A stretch of DNA of 50,603 nt from Dinochytrium kinnereticum. Its lineage: Eukaryota > Chytridiomycota > Chytridiomycetes > Chytridiales > Chytridiaceae. The stretch is taken from the NCBI GenBank assembly GCA_027604005.1, contig JADGJT010000150.1, forward strand, positions 1 to 50,603. The letters run 5' to 3'. Positions 11,301-21,082 of the stretch are shown piece after piece. The notes beneath the pieces were generated by a model. That model saw only the letters and a list, made by a program, of their open reading frames with translations, searched no databases and had not been told where the DNA came from. Positions within the stretch are counted from its first letter, which is position 1. Each line of letters opens with the position of its first letter. Position numbers and translations under genes: made by a program.

Positions 11301-12043
11301 CTTTTCCTCCTCCCCAAAGTCCCAGCCCCACCGCCCAACGTCTCCCCCTTCCCAAACACCGGCCCCCCTACCGCTGCCACATTCATTGCGCTGGAAGTCT
11401 GTGAAGCCCTCACGGATTCCATCAACGATCGATTGCTTGGACTCATCACCCTCTGAGGGTGGTGGTGGCTGTTGACCCCGTCCTGACTTCGTTCTGAACT
11501 ACGTAAACCCATGGAAGAAGATTTGGTCATCTCCTGATGCTGCTGTGGGACGTTTGAGAAGAAGAAGTTGGCGTCACTGTTGAACCTGTCTTGGGCTTCA
11601 AGCGGTATCGCGTCAAACACGGCGTCCATCCGATCCGCAGCCACAGCCGTTAAATTGAATTGATCGAAGAACGTGCTAAGGTAAGCTGAAGGTCGTCCTC
11701 CTCCTTCCACCCTCAACGGTGTAATGTCAAGCGGGCACGTGTCATCATCATCGGTGGACTGGTTCCGAAACGACCATGATGTGCGAACGTGTCGAGGTCT
11801 TTGGTCGGTGGCGTTGGTGGCTTTGTGGCTTGAGGTAATGGGCGGGGTGGAAGCTCCAGTAGCGGGTCTGTCGTATGTTTGAAAGAGAGGGGCTGATCCA
11901 GCTGGTCGGTGAGATGATGAGGAGCCAGGATCGGGTTTGGTGTCGCTATGGACGGTTGGGGCTGAGTTTCCTTGTCTCGGAACAGGAGAGGCTCGGGGGT
12001 TGATCTCAGGGGTCGAGCGATATGTAGACTGTCCCTTTTTCAT
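8311..12043 (-). CDS. Amino-acid permease (APC superfamily) with about 300-residue N-terminal extension
   Basis: This is a plasma- or internal-membrane amino-acid transporter. Exons: 12043-11159, 10946-10730, 10582-10551, 10478-10269, 10148-10091, 10012-9968, 9827-9495, 9426-9134, 9058-8886 and 8737-8311; all phases close, giving about 890 residues. The transporter core (from about residue 370) shows SAVISGEFAGW in the first helix region, IPVLGGTFGFSR, the WWFTGVEVIALA segment (the FxGxE-type motif of yeast-style permeases), an STETKNGVTTIPLAY loop and PRPFRSPLG before the last helices. About 12 hydrophobic segments are present. The first exon is Ser/Pro/Gly-rich with RRKS and RRMS sites, probably cytosolic and regulatory. 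It joins exon 2 through a 212-nt intron, longer than the others, so the extension might be a separate gene, with the permease starting at ATG 10928. The final codons after LPTEGG are low in complexity, so another terminal intron is possible. Confidence 0.83.
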
Positions 12044-13180
12044 TTTAACCTTCCAAAGAAGGGTCCACTAACCCCTCGCTTCGCTTTGTTAACCAGCAAA
12101 AGTTCACTCGTAAAAACGCGCACTATTCACCCCTTTTCCCTCCTCAGATCTCGTTGCAAAGTCGCCGGGAGTAGTGAAGGGCCTTCCTAACCACGGGAGG
12201 CTTTTTGCACGGGATGTTGAGAGCTCTCGATAACTATTCTTCAATCTATATCTAATCTGGAGAAGAGCAACGATGTATTTGCTCTCTTACTCACTCCAAG
12301 ATATCCACCAAACCCAAACTGCTTTAATGCCCCCCGGAACAATGCAAGAACTAAAACTCAAAAAAAATAGGAAGCAGAGCATGAAGGCAGAACCACGACG
12401 AATCACCACCAAGACAGAATAAAATAATAATAAAAAAGAGTAAAAACCCAATGGCCATCTCTCATTCTACTCCACTCATTTCCCTTTTCGAGCTTTTGAG
12501 ACGCTGAACAAAGGAAGTCTGGGATGTACGGTTTCATTGTTTGCTGATTTTCTGGCATTCAAGGAAATCAGTGGAGGGTTTTCTTGCATCAGGAAAGGAT
12601 ATGCTTTTTGTGGTGGTGGTGTGGAAATCCATCAACCGATCAATGAAGTGGTTTTTATTGGACGCGTGTGAGTGCAGATGATTGAGACGATATTTTTACC
12701 CCTCTCTTTCCTGTCGTCGGGGAGCACTTTGTGGTGGTTAAATTCGGCGCCAGTGCTTTTTGAGTGTGGACAGTGGTAGAACCACTGTTGACCACAGCAC
12801 GTCAGCGGAAAAAAGGTAGTTTTTTTCGGAATCGCATCTCCCCATGAAGAAAAGAGTGATAGATAAGCTACACTGTTACTTCAAAACATCCAAAACAACA
12901 GTGCACGGTTTTGCTTGATAAACTGTACATATGGCGCGCAAAAATGGAAAGTACATCAGTGAGCGGCTTCTATATACACGAAGGCAAAAAACAGAAAGAA
13001 AAAAACATATAAAAAAGGAGGATGTGGGGAAGATGGGGATGATCCAAGTAGATCCCCTCAGAAAAATAATATGGTAAACCAAATTCTCCATATGACAAGG
13101 ATAAAAATGACATATGAAGAAACTAGAACCCACAACAATCTCCACAACCAGAAAAAGAGGCAAAAGAGGTATCAACCACC
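12044..13180. other. Intergenic region upstream of the permease
   Basis: No gene is supported. The region lies 5' of the permease and 3' of the ankyrin gene. It contains A-rich stretches (about 12360-12450) and GT-rich stretches (about 12600-12800). Short open frames on both strands have no domain or splice support. Confidence 0.6.
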
Positions 13181-14830
13181 TCACTTTCTCTTCCAACAAG
13201 CCCGAAAAGGTATCCACTTTCTCTTACTCCGATTCGGCATCAACCTTTCCTCTCCCCCCTCTTCATCCTCGTCCTCCTCTCTACCTTCATCTACTGCATC
13301 ACGCCGTCCAGTTCCCCTCCTTCTCCCCCACCCAACACACACCCCACACCCTTCCTCTCCTCCAACCTCCTTAACAAGATATGGCGGCGCGGCATCCTCA
13401 CTCCCAGCCCCACCCTCCTCAATAGCCGGAAAGCAAGTCTCCAAAAGCACCTTCAAAACCTCAGACTGTTGATTCTCCGTGGCCTCCCGGATCGCCTCAA
13501 ACTGATCCGAGCTAGGGTCGACAAAAGGGTGATCCAGGAGCATCTTCACAATCTCCACATGGCCCCGAGATGCGGCGGCTTTCAGGGCGTAATTGTTGTT
13601 GGCTGAGGGATCCACCCTTGGAGAGGCGAGAAGGAGTTTGACGATGCGGGTGTGACCGTTTTCGGCGGCGTTGCAGAGGGGCGAGTTGGATTCTGTTGAG
13701 GGGTCAACACCTTCACAGGATAAGAGGAGGTCAACCACATCTGCGTGACCGTAGAAACAGGCCATCTTGATGCAGTAATTGGAGTATGACCCAGCATCCA
13801 CCCCGGGACGAGGGATCAGTGTGGTTCGTCTCGGCTCCAGATTCTCGCGAGCGGTCAAAGGTTCAACCCAGTCCTCATCCACTTCCTGCACAAGAAGAAG
13901 CTTCACAACATCCGCATGCCCATTCATGCAAGCGGATCGAAGCGCCTCATTGTCATTTGCCGTGGGATCCACCCGCCCCGTCAACAGCAGCATCCGGACA
14001 ACCTCCATATGGCCAGCCCCCGCCGCAGCGATGATGGCAAAATCATCCTGAGCATTCGGCCGCACCTTTCCCGTCTCCAGAAGCAATCTCACCACCTCCG
14101 TGTGGCCAGAGCTCGACGCCGCTCTGATGCCGTAATTGTCATGGGTGGCTGGGTGCACCCCAGCGTTAAGAAGCATCTTGACCATTGGGAGACGACCATA
14201 CCTGCAGGCAAGGTGGAAGGATCTGTCACGGGATCGTGGGGAGGGTGTGTTTTCGAGAATGTGTTGAAAGAGGTCGCTGTCTTCAGTCGTGGCCGCCCAT
14301 TGAAGGGCAAAGCAACCGTCAGCCGTGTAGTCAATCTTGGAGAGGGTGATGGCCGTGGAGAGGGCTCTGTGAGCCAGGATATCAAAGTCATTGTCGTATC
14401 CAGGGGGAGCCGTATCGGTAAGACCATGATAAGAGGGGTTAAGAAGTCGGAGGGTGGTGGTGGTGAAGTTGAGGATGGAGACAAGAGCGGCTCTGTAAGA
14501 GGCGCCGAGGCGCCGCCAGTCGAGGCTATCCAATTCAATCCCATCAGCAGACCCTCTTCTTCTTCTCTCTCTTTCTACTTTCCAACCTCCAGTAATGCGA
14601 AGACTGTCTGCATCCCCACCGCCGTCGTCTCTAACCAAATGCGAGGGAAGGCAGGAGAGCAGATTGTTGCGAGCAAACTGAAAGTCATCGGTGTCGATGA
14701 AGACGTGGTACCTTCTTGACAGCCTCTGCAGCCGCCTGACGGCGTGGGGATGCAGGTAGACGATGATGCTGCCAAACACTTCGAGGGGCAGGGCCTCGCC
14801 CCTCAGCTCTGGCGTTGTCGTCGTTGTCAT
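13181..14830 (-). CDS. F-box-like / ankyrin-repeat protein
   Basis: A single exon. I choose the ATG at 14830 (MTTTTTPELRG) because the F-box-like motif follows within a dozen residues; an upstream in-frame ATG at 14935 would add 35 residues of unremarkable sequence. Residues of about 13-55 (LPLEVFGSIIVYLHPHAVRR) resemble an F-box, which would recruit an SCF ubiquitin ligase. About eight ankyrin units follow, with cores such as ALRSACMNGHADVVKLLL and ALKAAASRGHVEIVKMLL and the inter-repeat RVDP(S/T)A(N/D)N(N/D). One unit near the middle carries an insertion rich in Glu/Arg/Pro. The C-terminus is acidic and then Arg-rich. This F-box-plus-ankyrin arrangement is, to my knowledge, a commonly expanded family in chytrids; the substrate is unknown. 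About 549 residues. Confidence 0.85.
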   Translation of the reverse strand: MTTTTTPELRGEALPLEVFGSIIVYLHPHAVRRLQRLSRRYHVFIDTDDFQFARNNLLSCLPSHLVRDDGGGDADSLRITGGWKVERERRRRGSADGIELDSLDWRRLGASYRAALVSILNFTTTTLRLLNPSYHGLTDTAPPGYDNDFDILAHRALSTAITLSKIDYTADGCFALQWAATTEDSDLFQHILENTPSPRSRDRSFHLACRYGRLPMVKMLLNAGVHPATHDNYGIRAASSSGHTEVVRLLLETGKVRPNAQDDFAIIAAAGAGHMEVVRMLLLTGRVDPTANDNEALRSACMNGHADVVKLLLVQEVDEDWVEPLTARENLEPRRTTLIPRPGVDAGSYSNYCIKMACFYGHADVVDLLLSCEGVDPSTESNSPLCNAAENGHTRIVKLLLASPRVDPSANNNYALKAAASRGHVEIVKMLLDHPFVDPSSDQFEAIREATENQQSEVLKVLLETCFPAIEEGGAGSEDAAPPYLVKEVGGEEGCGVCVGWGRRRGTGRRDAVDEGREEDEDEEGGEERLMPNRSKRKWIPFRACWKRK

Positions 14831-14935
14831 CTTGGGTATCTGCCACCAGTGCACCACTCCAGTGAAACTGATTTTTTCAAATTTATTACACGCCACCAAA
14901 CACCGCCTATCCAACGCGTTCGCAGGCATCCGCAC

Positions 14936-16604
14936 GCCTCCTGCTTACCTTCCGCCGGGCATCAAGAGCAGCAGCATCCATCAGCTTCACGACGGGGTGA
15001 CGTGCGGATGGCATCCGCAGCAGGATTTCAGAGATAGATGTGCTGCCAGCAAGAAGGAAAGAAAACAAAGAGATACCTATTAATGAGGAGGAGGAGCAGA
15101 AAGCATTCGTTATTCTGGGATTACAGCTAACTGGCCAATGGGAATGATAATGCTTTGAATGAACAAAAACACCTGGTCAGTGGATTTAGAAGAACGGGGG
15201 GGCAAGTTGACGCAGCTTTCTTTCTTCGTTTTCCGCTCAACCCGTCGTGGCATCCGCATTCATCCCTTCACATCCTGTCCACCATCTGCGTTTGCGCTGG
15301 TGCAGAGTATCCCACGATATCCATTTGGGGTTGGGTCCAGGAATGCTTTCTTAATTCCAGACTGCAGTGGCGTTGATCCGCTTCCAGTTCCATTTGCGTT
15401 TCCACCTTGTGTCACGTGTCCATGTGATTTGCATTTTCCTGCCACGAGGTTGACGCATTTTCGCTCTGGTACCGTGGGCAGCGCCAGCGGCCAATCATAC
15501 AGCGGTACTTTGTTGAGGAAGCGATCGCAGGGATGATCGTCGGGTTTTTGGAAGCTTCACTGGGGTTCTCCCATACCGTCGCTTGCTACAATCAGACATA
15601 CGGCCAGGTGGTCAGGGCCGTAGTTGGGACCCGCGAGTCCGGTTGGACGCCTTTGGTTTTTGAGTTTGCAACCCCACTCCAGAATTTCTTAGCACTGGTT
15701 TCCCATCACCGAGCTTTGCACTGGGAGTGGGAGGGGCTGCGGCAGCATAAGCTTAAGCTTCACAAGCTGCGGAGCCTGCGATCATACGCCCCACCGCCCG
15801 CGCCGCAGCAACAGGCCGCGTTCACGATGATCTTAGTTAGGCGTACGCGCTCTACGGACAACGCTGGTTAGTGATGGAGTGTCCTGCATTTTACGCGTGC
15901 GTGTGCGTGCCTCTCTGAAGTTGGCAGGACGGTGCCGACGAGCCTACACATTTATGGTGCAGCGGCCACGTTGATCCGCTAAGATACAATCAATATATCT
16001 GTCAGCTGTCCAGCATCTCTACCTTCACTGTTTTATAATTAATTATTATTATTATTGAAATAAAGAAAGAAGGAAATAATTCATTGGTCGTTGTTTCAGG
16101 TGGCTGTTGCACAGGGTCTGTGACACCCACCGCTTGCCCAAGAATTGCATTTGGGTAGATACCTTGCTGCAGCCAACCAACCAACAACCAATGGCTGCAT
16201 CAACACATAAATAAATAAATAAATAATAAATAAGAAAGAAAGAAGAAGGGAAAAGGGGGTGAGGCTGTCGCAGGTAGATACCTTGTCTCACCCTGCTGCT
16301 GCCCTCCCTTCCCTCCCATCTGCCTCCAGCAGCAGCATGCAGCGTAGCGTGGGAAACAAGCAAAAAATTAGAATTATAATTCTCTCATAGAAGGAAAGAA
16401 GGAAAGACGGGCCGCTGGAGACCAACCCACCCCTCTCCTCAACCGTCATCCATCCATCCATCCATCCATCCATCCATCCATCCATCCATCCATCCTTCCT
16501 TCCTTCCTTCCTTCCTTCCTTCCTTCCTTCCTTCCTTCACAACCAACCGCCCCCCTCGACGCATCCTACCTTCAAGCCGTGTCTGCTGATAACCATTGTC
16601 CATC
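14936..16604. other. Divergent intergenic region with simple repeats
   Basis: This separates the minus-strand ankyrin gene from the plus-strand LRR gene, so it should hold both promoters. It contains AATA/AAGA-type runs (about 16201-16240) and the ATCC/TTCC microsatellites listed separately. A palindromic AAGCTTAAGCTT lies at about 15749-15760. An open frame at 15533-15871 has no supporting motif and I do not call it. Confidence 0.55.
16448..16538 (+). repeat. Compound microsatellite (ATCC)n-(TTCC)n
   Basis: About twelve ATCC/CATC tetranucleotides (to about 16495) pass directly into about eleven TTCC units (to about 16538). The tract sits about 65 bp upstream of the proposed start codon of the LRR gene, in its promoter or 5' leader. 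Its pyrimidine bias on the plus strand makes it a candidate for length polymorphism. Confidence 0.9.
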
Positions 16605-19325
16605 ATGTCCTTTGACGATGTGAGCATCCAGCCATTCATTCAGTCTCCACTCGACTTTGACCCTATTCAACTTTGCTAACAAACGCTGTCTCTCTCTGTC
16701 TTCCCTCCTTCCTCAGTGCTCCGTCGTCCGTGAGCTCTTCTTCAGTGAGTGAAAAAACAACACCAGCAGAAGCCCTTTTCGTCGCTGGCTGCATCCCTTC
16801 AACCATACCAACTAAACACTTTATGCATTCTTTGATCAGACGGAAGGATCCCTCCCTTTGGAACCGGAAACTGTTGTGCCTGGAGAGGTTCCATCAACAC
16901 TCAGTTCATCAACTGTTGGGATCAACGTATCGTCGGCCTTGGTCTCGCCGGTCTCTCTATAAACGTTCCATTTCCTCAAGACCTTCCACGAAGGCTAGGT
17001 GAGTGACATTAAGATCACTCCCCACCTCTTTTAACTGTACTTTTGTTCTTGTCAACCGACTCCGTGCCTTACCGTCCCAACCCCAATCAAATGCACAAAC
17101 AAAAAACAAAAAACAAAATCACATAGGCGCCCTGGAAGTTCTCAATGTTGCCAACAACCAAATATATGGCTCCATGGATACTGACTGGTCACTTCTCGGT
17201 GGAAGACTCAATACCCTTATCGTCAATTCCAACCAGATTAGCGGCGTTATCCCTCAGTCACTGAACAGTCTGACCCGGCTAAGTACCCTGAACTTGGCCT
17301 CGAACAGACTCTCGGGCTCTGTGCCTTACTTGGGGAGTCTGAACCCCGGCACTTGCTTCTTGGATGCCTCGCAGAATATTTGTGCGTTCAATGAGAACTT
17401 GGACGAGTTCTTTGCCACTACGGTGCCCCAGTCGTGTGCCAATACCATGAGGTCTATTAGGGTTTGTCCCGATGGTGAGGCTTTCTCCTTTATTTTTTTT
17501 ATTTTAAGGGGTTTTCCTCACACTGCTTTTCCTCTCTTGATTTTTGTTTCCTCTCCATCCATTTCTTTATCTAAAATAATGATAATGTCCCTTCTTTCCA
17601 TTCTAATCCTAAACCGCCATTCAACAACAAAAAGCTATCAGACCCCCTCCAGACCCCAACCCGAACCCAAACCCGAACCCGAACCCGGACCCAAACCCAA
17701 ACCCAAATCCAAACCCGAATCCTAATCCTAACCCGGATCCTAACCCCAACCCAAATCCAAACCCGAACCCGAATCCGAATCCGGCTGACCCCGTAGACCC
17801 GAACCAACCCATAACATCCCCCGCAAACCCAGTTACAGCCGCGACCGATCCCTCTGCCTCGGTCACTACCGACCCCCTCGTATCCACCTCAGGAGTCAGC
17901 TCCTCCGGCTCCACCACCATCGATGCCCCTCCCGCCGGTTCTCCACCAGGCGGTGGTGCCATTAACCCTGCTGATTCGTCCTTAACTCCTAATAGTGTGG
18001 TCGCGGGGTACCCGACCAACACCGACGTGTCCAACTCTTCGTCTACCTTCACTGGTCCAACCTTTGTTGGCACCATCGCTGGTGTTTCCGCGCTGGCCGT
18101 GGGGCTCACCGGTGCGTTTGCGTTCTTCTTTGTTCGTCGGCGAAAGTTGAAGCAGCAACAGGAAAAGAAGGGTTTCTATGGTGGTTCTCCTGGGTTGGTT
18201 ATGGGCGGCGGTGGGTACGAGCGAGACCGCAAATCTCCCACGAACGAAATGGCCGTCGCCCCTTACCCGGGAGCTTCTTCTTCGTCCTCCTCCTCGTCGT
18301 CATTTACCAGCGACCTTAAGCCCTCGACGACTTACTCCTCCACATCATCATCGTTTGGTACCATTGCCCCACCCCACGTGATCAACGTGGGTCCCATCGC
18401 CCCTGCACGTCAGAATGCTCAGGTTGTCATGCCGAACGGTAGCGCCCCGAATGAATGGACCAAGAGCCTTGTTCGCATTCCTGACGGGACCGCCTACCCT
18501 GCTCCAGAGGCGTTGCAAGCTGTCGACGCGGAGGAGGCTGTGGCTGTCATGGCACCTCCTTCTTATGATGCTGTTTTGGCCGTCAATCACCGTCGCGTGG
18601 CGGAGGAGGATGACTCCCCACCCGCTACCTCCACCCGTCCTCCCCCTCGTGTGGTTGGTGGTAACGGGCTTCCCCCTTCGACCACCGTCAAGACCGGCCC
18701 GACACCTTTGAACGAGAAATCGGGATTGTACCTCGGCGGTGGGGGTGGAGGAGTTCAAACCCCTCCGCCGACTCAAGGATCGTCTTCTTCGAACGCTAAC
18801 ATGCATGTCCCACCACGATCACATGGCCACCCGTCCTCCCCTCCTCGCACAAACGAAAAAGCAGGATTGTATATCGGCGGTGGGGGCAGTGGCATCTCAA
18901 CCCCACCTCCATCAGGCACCTCCTCCCCACCCCGCTCACCCGTTCCTGTGACGAACGAGAAATCTGGGATCTACCTTGGCGGAGGCGGTGGAGGGATCCC
19001 GTCCTCCCCACCCTCACCGCGATCCCCAGTTCAACCTCATTATCAGAACATTCAGGTGCCTCCGAGGTCGCATGCGCCTGTCAATCCATCTGCTTCCAGG
19101 GGAATGCAAGGGGGGGCTCCCGTTCCCGCGGGTGGGGGGCCGTTAGTCATTCCGGCCAGGAATCGGAGTGTCCCGAATGGGGTTTTGCCTGTTGAGGGGG
19201 GGAGACAGCCAGCGGTTGGAGGGGAAGGGGGTGGGAGGAATCCGACTGTGAGGCAGGGAGATAGACGTGGGGAGAGGGGAGGGTATCAGCAGGGGCATGG
19301 TGGTGGTGGTAGGGATATGCGATGA
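16605..19325 (+). CDS. Leucine-rich-repeat single-pass membrane protein with Asn-Pro stalk
   Basis: Exons: 16605-16619, 16717-16744, 16840-16998, 17127-17474 and 17635-19325; phases close to give 746 residues. Residues of about 6-65 are Cys-rich ([23 protein letters not shown]), like the cap in front of plant-type LRRs. LRR units follow ([48 protein letters not shown]), then a Cys-containing C-cap. A stalk of about 25 Asn/Asp-Pro dipeptides follows (about residues 187-235), then Ser/Thr/Pro-rich sequence, one membrane helix ([20 protein letters not shown], about 325-350) and an RRRK stop-transfer. The cytosolic part is Ser/Pro/Gly-rich with three NEK(S/A)G(L/I)Y repeats. It looks like a cell-surface sensor or wall-spanning protein without a kinase domain. 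Oddly, the 5-codon first exon (MSFDD) supplies no signal peptide, so the true 5' exon may lie elsewhere. Confidence 0.8.
17640..17785 (+). repeat. Asn-Pro dipeptide-coding repeat (hexanucleotide AACCCN-type)
   Basis: About 25 near-tandem 6-bp units of the AACCC(A/G) and AATCC(A/G/T) type encode alternating Asn-Pro, with a few Asp-Pro. The repeat starts directly at the last exon of the LRR gene. On the minus strand it reads as Gly/Val/Arg low complexity, which is not a gene. Confidence 0.9.
18711..18995 (+). repeat. Three NEK(S/A)G(L/I)Y-GGGG repeats in the cytosolic tail of the LRR protein
   Basis: Near-identical blocks begin at about 18711, 18850 and 18951, each coding for [14 protein letters not shown] or a close variant followed by Pro-rich sequence. 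The regular placement of one Tyr before a Gly run suggests a repeated docking or phosphorylation motif. The Tyr-centred role is inference only. Confidence 0.85.
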
Positions 19326-21082
19326 GGTTGAGTGGGTTCATTTATAGATCTGATTTACTGACTTTCATTTTCTTGTTCGTTCTCGGTTGCTCGTGTTTTG
19401 CGATTCTTTTGGGTTTTCTCCTTTTTGCTATTTTCTTTTTTTTTTCCGTTCTGTTTTTGTTTTTGATTTTGCCTCTGACTTTATCTCTTCGTTTTCCTTT
19501 TTCCTGGTGAATCCCCCCACAGGAGTGGTTCTTTTAAACTCAATATCATTTTCGTTTGTTTCCCCTTCAAAAAGAAAAAAAAAGACAAAAACCTTACTTC
19601 CTCCAAATCTCTTACATCTTCTCCTTCCCTCTAGTTCTGTCTCCTTTCCTTTCCTTTCTCAGTAGTGATGGCATTTCATGGGGTTTACTCGTTCCCTTCT
19701 ATAAAAACGTTTCCTCTAGACTTTTCACTTTTTTTCTCTCGGCTTTCTTTTATTAGTTTTTGGTCTTCAGCTTGTTTTTTTCTTCTTTGTTTGTGTGTGT
19801 CTATCGTTTTTGGGTGTTGTGGTTTTTTTTTTTAAGGAAATACGAAATAATACAGCTGCGTTTTTTACGTATCTTCTTTCCTAAATCTGCTTAATCGATG
19901 CTCAAAACCAGACTTTGCTTGTTTGCTTTAGCTTATCACGCTGACACGTTAAGACGTACCCTTTCTTTCACTTTTCGGTACTTCAAAGCAAGTTTGTGAA
20001 AAGACAGAGAACGCCAGGCATATATTGCAGTGTGAATGGTATTATAGTCTAATATTCAAATTGAATCCTTGATGAGTTATTACTGTTCATTCTCTCGGCC
20101 CGTTTTTTTGTTTTTTTTGTTTTTTTGTGACAAGGAAGTTTCATTTAATATATTATTTATTGCAAAGATGAAGAAAGAATTACTTGTGTGGTTTTGGGGG
20201 GCACGTTTGGTTGTTTGTTGTATCATCCATGGCATTACGGCCTTCTCAGCATGGCCTTCCTTGCCTGTTATCATTGATGAGGAAAATATTTTTTGGAGGG
20301 TAGGATGGTGGCTTGATGTTCTGTGGACCTTCATCTCTGCCCCAACGGTCTTTTCTTTGAATAGGACATTTTGTGTTGTATCCACACTAGTTGAAGAAGT
20401 AAAAAGAAGAAGTAGTGGCAGTATGAAGAAATTTGCTGACGTCGCTCCATCATCCTGTAGCTTTGAACTCTTCACGAGCCCCGCTTCCCAGCCAAGCATT
20501 TAAGCCTTGCGAGTAACAATTTACAATTGTTTGGGGTCGTGGGAGCTTAGTGAGGGAGAATCGGTCTTTACATGTGTTGTCCAGCTCAGTGAACTGGCAT
20601 CAGGCTCATTAAAAAGCGTCTTTGTTTTACTCTTGTTGATATGTCTTAAATCTCCCTTTTTTTCATCTGTTTCCTCATCTCGCACATCAACCGCTCCTAC
20701 TCGACCACATCAAACTTCAATGGAAAGACGCCAGGTGGTGGCCCCAAAAAGGGGAGGACGCTTGATCCCACATCTGACGTCCCTTCGATTCAACAAGTCC
20801 ATTCAAACGTGTAAATCCTTGCGTGTATCACGGATCAACATTTCTTCGCATTATCAGGGATCAACCTGGATTTTCTACATTCGGGGTTTGGTTCTATTTT
20901 ATGAAGAGCTTAAAAAGATGTTCGTCGCATCAGAAAATAGGGAGCTACAGGCCATTTTTTTCCCCTTCTGATCGCTTCACATCTTGCTCTCGTCCTCCAA
21001 CCTTCTCCTATCTTCACCCTCAGTCCTGATTCTTCCTCAGTACGCCGCCAAACCACGTGTGCTGTGAACTTGAAAACAGAAA
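19326..21082. other. Intergenic region, T-rich; no confident gene
   Basis: This follows the LRR gene and precedes the receptor-like gene. It is strongly T-rich from 19360 to 19830. Open frames on both strands at about 20070-20500 overlap each other, lack recognisable motifs and show no splice-phase support, so none is called. Nothing else was seen. Confidence 0.5.

Noticed and set aside
13916..14719. 267-codon plus-strand open frame
   Set aside because: It is the antisense shadow of the ankyrin-repeat gene, whose frame has clear domain repeats.
15533..15871. 112-codon plus-strand frame in the ankyrin-LRR spacer
   Set aside because: No recognisable motif, no splice sites consistent with a longer gene, and its composition matches the spacer.
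17571..18109. Minus-strand frames of Gly/Phe or Arg/Val repeats
   Set aside because: Antisense of the Asn-Pro coding repeat; low-complexity artefact.
20069..20503. Overlapping 140-codon open frames on both strands
   Set aside because: No motif, no splice context, and both strands are equally open; not enough to call a gene.
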